64,000 bases of DNA from JAJYSO01 sp964586655 (GTDB taxonomy: Bacteria; Bacteroidota; Bacteroidia; Flavobacteriales; Flavobacteriaceae), in assembly GCA_964586655.1 (NCBI GenBank), contig CAZPGY010000003.1:62001-126000 (forward strand), given 5' to 3'. The notes under the pieces are model-generated. The model saw only the letters and a list, made by a program, of their open reading frames with translations, had not been told where the DNA came from and ran no database searches. Made by a program: the position numbers and the translations under genes. Position 1 is the first letter of the stretch. Each line of letters opens with the position of its first letter. Positions 24,901 through 33,572 of the stretch are shown here, one piece after another.

Positions 24901-27890
24901 ATTTTGAGGCGTTGGGAATCGACAATATCTCCATTGATCTCTACCTGCAGCAAAACCTCAGCCTGCTGAGCTGCGGAGGCTACTTGAACCTCCACCAAAT
25001 CCCCGGGGCGATATTTATCTTGGGTCAGGTGAATGCTAAATAATTCATTGTCAACGGGTTTATTTTCGTCTTTGCGATAAAGGTAGACCAGTCTTTCTTG
25101 AGAAATGGTATCCTGATGGTCTACCATAAAAGCTTTTAACCGATAATAACCTGAAGCCCATTTTTCAGGCTCAACCGCAACAGACTTTGATTTTTGGGTG
25201 TCAAAAGTTTGCCGGAATACTGTTTTTCCTTTTTTCCAGTTCTTTTTGAGGTTTTCATTGGCATAAGCTTCGTGCGGGAAATAGCGAATAAAAGTAGCCT
25301 TGTCATAGAGTTCATAGTCGGTTTGAGGAAAAGGAGAATCTCTTAAGACCCGTTTTGGTGCTACAATTTTGGTCAGACTGATTTTTCCTGTTGCCGGAAC
25401 AAATTTGCCGTTGAGGTTTTGGGTTTGAATGGGAAAGGAATCCAGTTCGGCAATTGCTATTTTTTCGGGAACGGGAAGGCTTAGGGTATATCGTAGATCC
25501 CCAATTACCAAGGTTTGATGGGCAGTATGCGTTTCTCCATTGAGATCGGTTACCGCCACTTCAACGGTATAGCGATAGGTGCGCGGATGCTGGCTTTGAT
25601 CTTCCTCAGCCCAAGAATTTTGACGGGGTTCGGTTTCGGGCTTGGCTATAAATTCGATTGTAAACCGGCCGGAAGCTTGGGTAGTACTCTTTCCGTGGGT
25701 AATTTCTTCCTTTTGTGGATGCAGCGGAAAATAGGGGCGTCTCCACCATGGCCAATAAGGGTACACGGCTTGGCGATAGACGCGATAGCTTACTTGGGCG
25801 CTGTTTAGGGGCGCTCCGGTATAAGATTTGGCTTCTCCGTGAATCGCCACTTTCTTTTCAAGCTGATAAGTGCTGTCGGGTTCTTCAAAAATCACCTCAA
25901 ATTTTGGACGTTTATATTCTTCTACTCGAAAAGAATAGCGGGTGCGGTAATAAGTAGGTTTTGTGCTAAAAGAACTGGCCAAATAATATTCACCGGTCAA
26001 ACCCGAAGTGGGCAGGATATATTTTCCGGAAACCGAGCCAAATGCGTTTGTTTTCATTCGTTGTGAACGCACCACTTTTCCATTGGGATTAATTAGTTTT
26101 ATGGTCAAGAACTTTTCAGCACTAACGCGGCGTTTTCCCTTTGGCGATTGGGTGTAGGCCACTGCTTTAAAATACAGCGGCTGCCCGGGGCGGTATATTT
26201 TTCGATCTGTAAAAAATTGGGTATGCCTTGTCGTTTCTTCCTCGGAGGTATTTCGACGGCGATAGGAGTAATTGACAAAATAAACGGCATCGCCTTCTAC
26301 TTGATATTGCAGCTGTCGAGTGGCGCCGGGTTGAAAGTGAGCAATCCCAAATGCATCGGTTTTTAAGGGGTTCATTTTGGTGCGATGGCCGTTGCGTACG
26401 CTAAAGACATTTATCTTTTTATGCGGAATAAAAGCACCGGTCTCTCGATTGGTCAACAACAGATTGTTATGCCGAAAAGCAAGGGCATAAGGGGAGACCT
26501 TGAGCTGAACATAAGAGAGCTTGGCACTATCGGATTCCAGATTAAAATGCGCTTCATTGGAAGTAAAGATCAAATAATGCCCGGCCGAGAGTTTGGGCAG
26601 TTTACCCAGGGTAGTCCGATTTTGATAATCTCGGAATAGATTCAGCTGCAGATCAAATTTCTTAACAGCAGTAAGTTGATGAAAAATCTGTTGTAAGATT
26701 TGTTGTTTTTCTTGCTTATGATCGGCATAACGCAGCTTTCTGATGAGATCAGCAGCCGACTCTCGATAGGAAAAAACCCGAAAATATAAGTGATTCAAGT
26801 TTCTATAGGTAATTGACATTGGCGTGGGGCGGTCGGGAGAGATATATTCGCCAATTTGTATTTGAAAATAGGGCAATTTTATTTTGTTTTGGATGGCTCT
26901 TGCAGCAGTAGCGGGCTTTGAACCGGGGAATTCCTGTGAGATTAATTCACTATAGTGAAGAGCAGCCTCAGCCCATTTTTTCCGAAGGGATTTTTTTTCA
27001 GGGTTTCCCTCTTCAAAACGGTGGCGATAAAAATTGGCAATCTTCAGGTAGATAAAAGGCGTATATGCATTATCGGGATAGGTCTTAGCCAAGTTGAGAA
27101 GTTTCTTTTCGAATGCGCTTTTTTCCAGTTCCTTTTGCTTTAATTCGAGCAGTTTCAATTTGTTATAAGCCACCGCTGCTGTATCATTTTGCTCTTGATG
27201 AAAGGTGATGAGTTGGGCCAATAGATCTTTTGCTTTTTCTTGACCGTTTTCAGGGTTTATTTTTCTTCCGTAACGGGTAGAAAAGTAAGTGAGGGCACGA
27301 TGGGCGATGAAATCGTATAAAGTGGGCCGTAAAAAAGTGGTTTCTTCTTCCCGTTTTAATAGATATGCCCAGTCATGAATGGGCGTTTGCCGGAGTTGTT
27401 TTGCAGAAGAGAGGGATTCTTGGTAAAGCGCCGTGATCTGGTCTCGAAATTGAGGCGCGGACCAATACCGGAAATCGGAACTCAATTTTTGGGCAGTGGT
27501 GGTTCTGTCTGCTATTTTTCGAGAATTCTGTTGATAATACCATTGGTATATTTCAGCGAGCATCGATTGCATAATGGCTTGTCCCGGCGCTTTAATTGAT
27601 TTTATTTCAGCCTCAAAATCCCGAACAACATCCCGTTGTATGTTTTCGCTATCTGCAGTGGAGATGATAATCTTGGCGCGATAAATAAAAGCCTTAATCC
27701 GCTGCGGGGTATTTTCTTCCTTTTTGGCCTGTTTGTAAATGGTCTCTATTTTTGGCAGCAGACTTTTAAATTGACCTTTTTCTTGTTCCAACTGTTCAAT
27801 TTTTTGCCAATGAGCGGCATAATCAAAATGATCTTGTGCAAAAATTAGGCTGAAAGAAAACAGAAAAAAGACCGGAATAAGCTTTTTCAT
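21903..27890 (-). CDS. Alpha-2-macroglobulin family protein lacking the thioester
   Basis: Very large envelope protein (about 1995 aa) with signal peptide KKLIPVFFLFSFSLIFAQ from ATG 27890; a start nine codons earlier is less likely. The N-terminal ~350 residues are helical and repeat-like. Macroglobulin-type beta domains follow, including the MG2-like FFTDRKIYRPGQPLYFKAVA near residue 575, then the A2M domain (FFYPHLLTDKEGNVKIQFTV, ~1230), an alpha/alpha-barrel thioester domain (QSPQGGFPWFPGGDDNRY, ~1560) and a C-terminal receptor-binding-like end. At the thioester site relatives read CxEQ; here the aligned segment is APNYHNSIADFGWLYGN, so Cys, Glu and Gln are all missing. It may act as a protease trap without covalent capture. 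Function inferred only from the family. Confidence 0.85.
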   Translation of the reverse strand: MKKLIPVFFLFSFSLIFAQDHFDYAAHWQKIEQLEQEKGQFKSLLPKIETIYKQAKKEENTPQRIKAFIYRAKIIISTADSENIQRDVVRDFEAEIKSIKAPGQAIMQSMLAEIYQWYYQQNSRKIADRTTTAQKLSSDFRYWSAPQFRDQITALYQESLSSAKQLRQTPIHDWAYLLKREEETTFLRPTLYDFIAHRALTYFSTRYGRKINPENGQEKAKDLLAQLITFHQEQNDTAAVAYNKLKLLELKQKELEKSAFEKKLLNLAKTYPDNAYTPFIYLKIANFYRHRFEEGNPEKKSLRKKWAEAALHYSELISQEFPGSKPATAARAIQNKIKLPYFQIQIGEYISPDRPTPMSITYRNLNHLYFRVFSYRESAADLIRKLRYADHKQEKQQILQQIFHQLTAVKKFDLQLNLFRDYQNRTTLGKLPKLSAGHYLIFTSNEAHFNLESDSAKLSYVQLKVSPYALAFRHNNLLLTNRETGAFIPHKKINVFSVRNGHRTKMNPLKTDAFGIAHFQPGATRQLQYQVEGDAVYFVNYSYRRRNTSEEETTRHTQFFTDRKIYRPGQPLYFKAVAYTQSPKGKRRVSAEKFLTIKLINPNGKVVRSQRMKTNAFGSVSGKYILPTSGLTGEYYLASSFSTKPTYYRTRYSFRVEEYKRPKFEVIFEEPDSTYQLEKKVAIHGEAKSYTGAPLNSAQVSYRVYRQAVYPYWPWWRRPYFPLHPQKEEITHGKSTTQASGRFTIEFIAKPETEPRQNSWAEEDQSQHPRTYRYTVEVAVTDLNGETHTAHQTLVIGDLRYTLSLPVPEKIAIAELDSFPIQTQNLNGKFVPATGKISLTKIVAPKRVLRDSPFPQTDYELYDKATFIRYFPHEAYANENLKKNWKKGKTVFRQTFDTQKSKSVAVEPEKWASGYYRLKAFMVDHQDTISQERLVYLYRKDENKPVDNELFSIHLTQDKYRPGDLVEVQVASAAQQAEVLLQVEINGDIVDSQRLKIGQKTKKFTFPIEANYRGKIFVHYYFGKFNTAQSGTLVAEVPRENPRLKLSLQSFRSKLKPGAQETWTLSISGSEKDRILAELLATMYDASLDQFSANNIHFTLSAPQIHHRIDDWDFRRNFGTRNFRQLVYRYFSFGSFKAPLQFDRLNWFGFYRSFSYPQSYYRTYRSKGRIPSPPLYAPIMLESVREDKIQQKNAASDLRENAAAKTDESREQPQETAQKIVPRRALQETAFFYPHLLTDKEGNVKIQFTVPESLTTWKFMVTAHTKDMRTGYLQKEIITQKELMVRPNPPRFLRMGDTIRFSSKISNLSNHHLEGEAQLLLFDAFTMQPIDSLFGNTDNLRSFRIDKTGSTEVSWQIQIPETHQAVVYRVIASAGNFSDGVENALPVLSNRKLVTETLPIFVREGQEKTFTLDKLQDNTSKSLKNFKLTFEMTQNPIWYAIFSLPYLRAPNYHNSIADFGWLYGNLISQKLINSNPKIKAVFKDWQQKGQLTSKLAQNQELKALLLAETPWVREAESEQVQMKRIALLFDLTRMQNELKTAFRKLAEKQSPQGGFPWFPGGDDNRYVTTYIVSGLGHLKAMGIDLAQNLDGELHQVLTKAINYLDQEAVKEYVLKHDNEHYKINTYGALQYLYARSMFLHSFPLPQKAKQLRDDILTELETRKFDLPLSSKALAALIFERYGKHHNAVELLQSVKDHAVVSEQMGMYWKANRAGWIWAAAPIETQALLIEAFDRILSDPQSVESMKVWLLRNRQTHQWASVRATTEAVYALMSTGKDWINTQGGVSVEIGGKPLNFDRADQAIQTGTGYVKTSWSASAIEPEMGTVKLKKTSPGISWGALYWQYFEDLDKITPANTGLQIHKELFLKKNTAEGPVLKRIRPGSPIRVGDLITVRLKIQSDRNLQFVHLKDMRASGFEPVNVISRYQYQGGLGYYESTRDAATNFFIAYMPKGTYVFEYDLRANNAGSFSNGITILQNMYAPELSAHSKGIRVEIR

Positions 27891-28138
27891 GGCAAATGAG
27901 ATTGAAATTTTAAACACAGATGCAAAACGAGTGCCAAAGGTGACGGGGTGATTAATACCACCCTCCTCAAAAAAATCATAACGACCTCCAATCCCCGATC
28001 GGTTATGGGGATTTACCCAAATGGATTTATGAGAAAGCGGAATAAAATTTGTGATACGCTCTGAGCGATTTTGTATGTATAATTGGTATTAAACATAAAA
28101 ACTCCGCGTTCTAAGGCCGTATGCTGAAAAAGTTCAGC

Positions 28139-30169
28139 TTACTCCACGAGCAATCCGGCGCGTTTGAGCAGGGCTTTTGCGTCGGGTTCTTTTCCGCGAA
28201 AGCGCTTGTAAAGTACCATGGGATCTTCCGTTCCTCCTTTGGTGAGAATGTGATCCATAAATTTGGTGGCGATGTCTCGGTTAAAAATTCCGTGCTCCTT
28301 AAAGTAGGCAAAAGCATCAGCATCGAGAACTTCAGCCCATTTGTAGGAGTAATATCCGGCCGAATAACCTCCCTGAAAAATATGACCAAAAGCGGTACTC
28401 ATACAATTTTCGGGAATATCGGGGAAAAGCGCGGTGGGTTCAAAGGCTTTCACCTCGTGTTGTTTCACATCGCTAATTTCGGTAGGATCAATTCCGTGCC
28501 AAGCCATGTCCAGCAAACCAAAACTCAGTTGACGAACGGTGGCCATGCCTTCCTGAAAATTAGCAGCCTTTTTGATGTTCTCAACATAGGCTTGCGGAAT
28601 GGCTTCCCCGGTTTCATAGTGTTTGGCAAAAAGCGCTAAGCATTCTTGTTCATAGCACCAGTTTTCCATCACCTGACTGGGCAGTTCCACAAAATCCCAA
28701 TACACATTGGGGCTGCACAAACTGGGGTAGGTGGTGTTGGCCATCATGGCATGTAGGGCATGTCCAAATTCGTGAAACAAGGTGGTGACCTCCTGAAAGG
28801 TGAGTAAAGCCGGTTTGTCGGCAGTGGGTCTGGAAAAATTGCAAACAATAGAAACTTGGGGGCGTTCGTTTTTTCCGTCCTTGATTTTCTGCTCTTTATA
28901 AGTAGTCATCCAGGCGCCGTTGCGCTTGCCTTCTCGGGGATGAAAATCGCCATAAAACAAGGCGAGTTCCGTTTTATTTTTGTCGTAAACCTGATAGGTT
29001 TTTACTTCTTCATGATATTTGTCGATGTCATTGATTTCCTTGAAGGTGAGGCCATATAACTTGTTGGCCACCGTAAATGCCCCGTAGAGCACCTGATTCA
29101 ATTCAAAGTAGGGTTTGAGTTTTTCATCGTCGAGATCAAAACGTTTTTGCTTGAGTTTTTCGGCATAATAGGCTTTGTCCCATTTTTCTAAATGGTCGAT
29201 GCCGTCTTCTTCTTTGGCAAAGGCCTCGAGTTGTTCAAACTCTTTGTCGGCGGCGGGTTTTGCTTTGGCCAAAAGGTCGTGAAGAAAGTCATTTACAGTT
29301 TCCGGAGTTTTGGCCATGCGCTCTGCTAAAGTGAAGTCGGCGTGGTTTTTAAATCCAAGCAATTGTGCGCGTTGATAGCGCAATTTTGCAATTTGCAAAA
29401 CGATGTCTTCATTGTTGTGTTCATTGTCTTGAAATCCTTTAGCCCCTTGAGCAAGGGCCATTTTCTTGCGCAAGCCTCGGTGACGTACATATTTCATAAA
29501 AGGCAGGTAGCTCGGGAAGTGCAAGGTGAACAGGAATCCCGTTTTACCTTTTGATTTTGCCAAAGCTGCCGCTGTATCTTTTGCTCCTTTGGGCAGGCCT
29601 TCGATTTGCTGCTCATCGGTGATGTGCAATTCAAAAGCATTGGTTTCTGCCAGTACATTTTCGCCAAAATCCAAAGAGCGCTTGGCCAATTGCTCGTCAA
29701 TGTTACGAAGTTTTTCTTTTTGTTCCTCCGATAAGTTGGCTCCGTTTCGGGTAAAAGCTTTGTAGTGCTTGTCTAATAAGGTTTTTTGCTCTTCAGACAA
29801 GTCGAGCGATTTTCGTTGCTCATAAACCGATTTGACCCGTTTAAAAAGCTTTTCGTTTAAGGTGAGGTCGTTTTGAAACTTGGTGAGCCATGGCGATACT
29901 TCTTGAGCAATTTGTTGGATCTCCGGATTGGTTTCTGCCGAATTCAAATTAAAAAAAATAGAAGCCACCCTACCGAGTTTTTCGCCGGCATAATCCAGGG
30001 CTTCAATTGTATTATGAAAGTCAGGTGCGGCAGAATTCTCAACAATGGCATCAATTTCAGCCTGTGCTTTTTGAAGCGATGTCTTAAAAGCCGGTTTGAA
30101 ATGTTCGTTTTTTAGGTTAGAAAAAGGAGGAGTGCTAAAGGCTTGAAGTAAGGGATTATCGGTGTTCAT
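28139..30169 (-). CDS. M3-family metallopeptidase (oligopeptidase A / Dcp type)
   Basis: Zinc oligopeptidase, 676 aa, probably cytoplasmic since no signal peptide is seen. The zinc site is HEFGH at 466-470 with the third ligand Glu495 in YWDFVELPSQVMENW. The late family segment FGHIFQGGYSAGYYSYKWAE, with the substrate-binding Tyr/His residues, is near residue 610. The early part (LKNEHFKPAFKTSLQKAQAE) also fits oligopeptidase A/Dcp. These enzymes clear short peptides. It is convergent with nothing and divergent from the PorP gene; about 220 bp separate it from the macroglobulin gene. Confidence 0.95.
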   Translation of the reverse strand: MNTDNPLLQAFSTPPFSNLKNEHFKPAFKTSLQKAQAEIDAIVENSAAPDFHNTIEALDYAGEKLGRVASIFFNLNSAETNPEIQQIAQEVSPWLTKFQNDLTLNEKLFKRVKSVYEQRKSLDLSEEQKTLLDKHYKAFTRNGANLSEEQKEKLRNIDEQLAKRSLDFGENVLAETNAFELHITDEQQIEGLPKGAKDTAAALAKSKGKTGFLFTLHFPSYLPFMKYVRHRGLRKKMALAQGAKGFQDNEHNNEDIVLQIAKLRYQRAQLLGFKNHADFTLAERMAKTPETVNDFLHDLLAKAKPAADKEFEQLEAFAKEEDGIDHLEKWDKAYYAEKLKQKRFDLDDEKLKPYFELNQVLYGAFTVANKLYGLTFKEINDIDKYHEEVKTYQVYDKNKTELALFYGDFHPREGKRNGAWMTTYKEQKIKDGKNERPQVSIVCNFSRPTADKPALLTFQEVTTLFHEFGHALHAMMANTTYPSLCSPNVYWDFVELPSQVMENWCYEQECLALFAKHYETGEAIPQAYVENIKKAANFQEGMATVRQLSFGLLDMAWHGIDPTEISDVKQHEVKAFEPTALFPDIPENCMSTAFGHIFQGGYSAGYYSYKWAEVLDADAFAYFKEHGIFNRDIATKFMDHILTKGGTEDPMVLYKRFRGKEPDAKALLKRAGLLVE

Positions 30170-30507
30170 TTTTGATGCTGTTTTTTAAGAAGGACAAAGG
30201 TACAAAGGCTTTGAGAATTGCCCTTCTTTTTTGAAGGCTGTTTGTCGAGATTCCTGCGATCCCATATTTTAGTGATGTTCCCACGGTGGTGACAATAATT
30301 TTGGAAGGATAGTATTACCGGTTTTAAAAATGATAATCTTGTGATTGGCGATCAAATTTAATTCTACTTTGATAGATTAAAAAAAAAATCCGACAAGCCT
30401 CTGTTTTTCGAGGCTTTTTACCCCTGCCCCTTATATGTTTGTTTTTATTAAAATAAGTCAAAAAAATCATTCATATTTGGTGGGAAGGAGGAACGGCCCT
30501 TGGTACA
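30170..30507. other. Gene-free stretch before the truncated PorP gene
   Basis: No gene seen. It carries the diverged inverted repeat at 30359-30424 and a hairpin GCCTC/GAGGC with T-run (30398-30420). No signal-peptide coding or other 5' part of the PorP/SprF gene is found here in any frame. Confidence 0.5.
30359..30424 (+). repeat. Dispersed repeat, copy A (inverted relative to 48694-48754)
   Basis: TAATTCTACTTTGATAGATT, a poly-A run, CCGACAAGCCTCT and GGCTTTTTACCCC match the reverse complement of 48694-48754 with a few substitutions and small gaps. Most of the piece could serve as a terminator in this orientation. Confidence 0.7.
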
Positions 30508-31257
30508 ATGATACCGCCCTTTAGTTTCTCCTCCATCAAGTTGAATTCGTCAGCACACTCCCCCATAGGCGTCCGCGGGGTGGGGGTAGGACTTGGTTTT
30601 ACCAAAGACGAAATAGGCCCTTCAGACCAAAGTAGAATCACCGCAGTATTTTCCTACACCCTTCCGATAAATGAGCAGGGGACAAAATTGGCTTTTGGCG
30701 TACAAGGCGGTCTCTCTCTTTTAGATGTAAATCCGGCCGAATTAAACATTTACAATCCGAATGATTATGACCTTCAACTCAATCATTTTGCTGCGCCGGT
30801 ATTTGGAGTAGGGCTGTTTTTATACGATAAAAAATGGTACGTAGGCTTGTCCGCTCCCAGTATATTGCAAACAAAATACTATGACGAAGTACAAGTATCC
30901 ACCGCCACCGAACGGGTGCATTATTACCTGACCGGAGGCTATGTATTCGATTTAAACCCCAACCTGAAGTTTAAGCCGGCAGCCATGCTGAAAGGAACTG
31001 TTGGCGCTCCCTTGTCGGTAGATGTATCCGCCAATTTTTTACTGTATAATAAATTGACCCTTGGCGCTGCCTATCGCTGGGATGCCGCCGTGAGCGCAAT
31101 TGCCGGTTTTCAAATCAACCGCAATTTGATGATAGGCTATGCCTATGATTACAGCACTACAGAATTGGGACATTATAACAATGGTTCACATGAAATATTT
31201 TTAAGGTTTGAATTGGGTACTAAGGTAGCACCCAAGGTCAATCCGCGTTTCTTTTAA
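30508..31257 (+). CDS. PorP/SprF-family protein, 5'-truncated
   Basis: 249 codons that match the C-terminal four fifths of PorP/SprF type IX secretion membrane proteins: SAHSPIGVRGVGVGLGFTKD, EIGPSDQSRITAVFSYTLPI, HYYLTGGYVFDLNPNLKFKP and the final barrel strand. Full-length members are near 300 aa and begin with a signal peptide and an NPAYAG-type motif; both are missing, and the first ~13 residues here look unrelated. Without a signal peptide it is unlikely to reach the outer membrane. Directly upstream of a PorE-like OmpA gene, a pair common in Bacteroidota. Probably a recent 5' deletion or rearrangement. Confidence 0.75.
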   Translation: MIPPFSFSSIKLNSSAHSPIGVRGVGVGLGFTKDEIGPSDQSRITAVFSYTLPINEQGTKLAFGVQGGLSLLDVNPAELNIYNPNDYDLQLNHFAAPVFGVGLFLYDKKWYVGLSAPSILQTKYYDEVQVSTATERVHYYLTGGYVFDLNPNLKFKPAAMLKGTVGAPLSVDVSANFLLYNKLTLGAAYRWDAAVSAIAGFQINRNLMIGYAYDYSTTELGHYNNGSHEIFLRFELGTKVAPKVNPRFF

Positions 31258-31275
31258 CCTCTTAATTAGATAGTG

Positions 31276-33222
31276 ATGAAAAGCAATACAATACGGTTTT
31301 TATTTATAGCGCTCTTTTTTTGTGGTTGGCACATGAACTATGCCCAGGAACGCCTTGTGAATAAAGCAGCCGATAAATATGAAAGTCTAAACTACATCAA
31401 TGCACAAGAAGTGTATTTAAAGGTGGCAGAAAAAGGATTTGAATCTTCAGAGCTGTTTGCAAAACTCGGCAATAGCTACTATTTTAATGCGGAGTATGAG
31501 CAAGCCGCTCATTGGTATGGACGTTTATTCTCCTTTCAAGCCGAACAAGAAGAAGCGCTTTTGTATTTGCGTTATGCACAAGCCCTAAAAGCAACACACC
31601 AGCCGGAAAAAGCAGCAGATTACTATCAAAAATTCCAAACCAAAAGCGGAAAAGAAATAGGGGCGATTCCCATAGATTATGCAAAGCTTATCGAGGAGAA
31701 TTCCGGTCGTTATGAAGTTCAACTACTTCAAAAAATAGCAAGCCCCCATCAAATTACTTATGGCCATGCGATAAAGGATAGTGCACTGGTTTATACCTCT
31801 ACACATGAGCAGGTCGCTTCATTTTTCAATCGCATCGATGCTTGGGACGGTCTGAGTTATATGGTTTTATACAAAGCCGATATTGATAGCCTCAACCGCA
31901 TTATAGGAACACCTCAGCAAATGGGAGGGATATTTGACAGTAAGTTTCACGATGCTTCTGCGGTATTTACCGACGACGGTAAAACCGTATATTTTACCCG
32001 AAGCAATATGAGTGCCGAAGATAAAGAAGAAGCACAATACTTAAAAATATACCGTTCAACCTATGAAGATGAAGAATGGCAAGAGCCGGTAGAGCTGTCC
32101 ATCAACGGCAATAGTTTTTCAACAGCACACCCGGCCTTGAGTCCCGATGAAACGAAGCTGTACTTTGCCTCTGACCGACCGGGCGGATTTGGCCAATCCG
32201 ATTTGTATGTGGTCAATATTCGAATGGATGGAAGTTTGGACGAGCCTCAAAATTTGGGGTCAGCAATCAACACGCCCGGACGAGAAACCTTTCCCTTTGT
32301 TAGCCAAGACCACGAACTTTATTTCTCCTCTGACGGCTATTTTGGTTTGGGGGGACTCGACGTGTTTTATATCAAAATAAATGACGATGGCACTTATGGT
32401 CATTTGCTCAATGTAGGGAAACCGGTGAATTCTTATGCCGATGACTTCTCTTTTGGAATAAATGAGGAGACCCAATATGGTTTTTTCAGTTCCAATCGGG
32501 AAACCACTAAAGATACCGGATTTGTCAAGTCAAATATCTATTCGTTTAAAGAAATCGAACCGATTAAGGATTTGTACAAAGCGATTATAGAAGGCCATGT
32601 CACCGATAAACATACGGGCGAACCTATTGCCGGAGTCACTATCACCCTGCGCAATCAAGAAAGTGGAGAAGTTTATGCTACCGTCACTACCGATGAGGAA
32701 GGCTATTATAAGGTTGAGACCAATAAATTTGAGGTCTATCGCGTTCGAGCGGAGAAAGCGGAATACGATACTGCGGAGAAATTATCAGAAGCCGGTTTAG
32801 CCCGTCAGGAGATCAACTTCGAGTTGCAACGCAATGTAGCTATATTGACGCCGGGCACCGATTTGGCAAAAGCCTTGAATATTCCGATTATTCACTTTGA
32901 CTTCGATAAGTCAAACATTCGTCCGGATGCCCAAGTACAGCTTGCCAAAGTAATTGCGGTGATGAAAAAACACCCCTTGTTAAAGATTCAAATCCGTTCA
33001 CACACCGACTCACGCGGTAGTGATGCCTATAACGAAGCTTTGTCGGATCGCCGAGCAAAATCGACACGAGACTATATGATAGCCCATGGAATATCTCCTG
33101 ATCGCCTGACCGCAAAGGGCTTTGGGGAATATCGTTTGGTCAATGAGTGCAGCAACGGAGTCCCATGTACCGAAGCACAACACCAAGCCAATCGCCGCTC
33201 TGAGTTTATTGTGGTGGAGTAA
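31276..33222 (+). CDS. PorE-like OmpA-family protein (TPR, PD40 propeller, CNA-like, OmpA)
   Basis: About 648 aa with signal peptide RFLFIALFFCGWHMNYAQ. Order of parts: TPR repeats (~20-130), a WD40/PD40 beta-propeller (VFTDDGKTVYFTRSN, HPALSPDETKLYFASDRPGG, LYFSSDGYFGLGGLDVFYIK), a carboxypeptidase-regulatory-like domain (EGHVTDKHTGEPIAGVTITL, ~440-520) and an OmpA peptidoglycan-binding C-terminus (IHFDFDKSNIRPDAQ, HTDSRGSDAYNEALSDRRAK). This is the layout of PorE, a type IX secretion envelope anchor. It starts 18 nt after the truncated PorP/SprF gene. Whether it serves secretion or only has the same build is open. Confidence 0.85.
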   Translation: MKSNTIRFLFIALFFCGWHMNYAQERLVNKAADKYESLNYINAQEVYLKVAEKGFESSELFAKLGNSYYFNAEYEQAAHWYGRLFSFQAEQEEALLYLRYAQALKATHQPEKAADYYQKFQTKSGKEIGAIPIDYAKLIEENSGRYEVQLLQKIASPHQITYGHAIKDSALVYTSTHEQVASFFNRIDAWDGLSYMVLYKADIDSLNRIIGTPQQMGGIFDSKFHDASAVFTDDGKTVYFTRSNMSAEDKEEAQYLKIYRSTYEDEEWQEPVELSINGNSFSTAHPALSPDETKLYFASDRPGGFGQSDLYVVNIRMDGSLDEPQNLGSAINTPGRETFPFVSQDHELYFSSDGYFGLGGLDVFYIKINDDGTYGHLLNVGKPVNSYADDFSFGINEETQYGFFSSNRETTKDTGFVKSNIYSFKEIEPIKDLYKAIIEGHVTDKHTGEPIAGVTITLRNQESGEVYATVTTDEEGYYKVETNKFEVYRVRAEKAEYDTAEKLSEAGLARQEINFELQRNVAILTPGTDLAKALNIPIIHFDFDKSNIRPDAQVQLAKVIAVMKKHPLLKIQIRSHTDSRGSDAYNEALSDRRAKSTRDYMIAHGISPDRLTAKGFGEYRLVNECSNGVPCTEAQHQANRRSEFIVVE

Positions 33223-33572
33223 AGCATAATAATCAACTGTCAATGAAATTAAGTTCATGGCAGTACCATCCGGTTCTATGGGGGGACTGGGTGGTTTTTT
33301 TTCCTCCTATGAATATCAATTAAGCTATAAATTGGGGACCCAATATTTATATCTAAATTCCAAATCTCTGTGTTAAAAAAAAACAATAAAAGTCAGTTCG
33401 AACGCGGTTGGGACCTCATTACTTCTCGACTGCAATTAAATCGATAGGTTTAGGAGTTTTGACTTGAATCCGCCTTCTATAAAAAAAACAATTTTAAAGT
33501 TTGGAGGGAATGTAGTAAACCTATAATTTTGCACGCTTTTTCAGGAAAAATTTATACTTAAAAAAGTGTGCT
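33223..33572. other. 350-bp intergenic region before marC
   Basis: AT-rich, no gene in any frame and no long repeat seen. Only the promoter at its right end is recognisable. Confidence 0.5.
33500..33531 (+). promoter_or_regulatory. Promoter of the MarC-family gene
   Basis: TTTG (33500-33503), 20 nt spacer, TAATTTTG (33524-33531). ATG follows 41 bp later. Confidence 0.65.
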
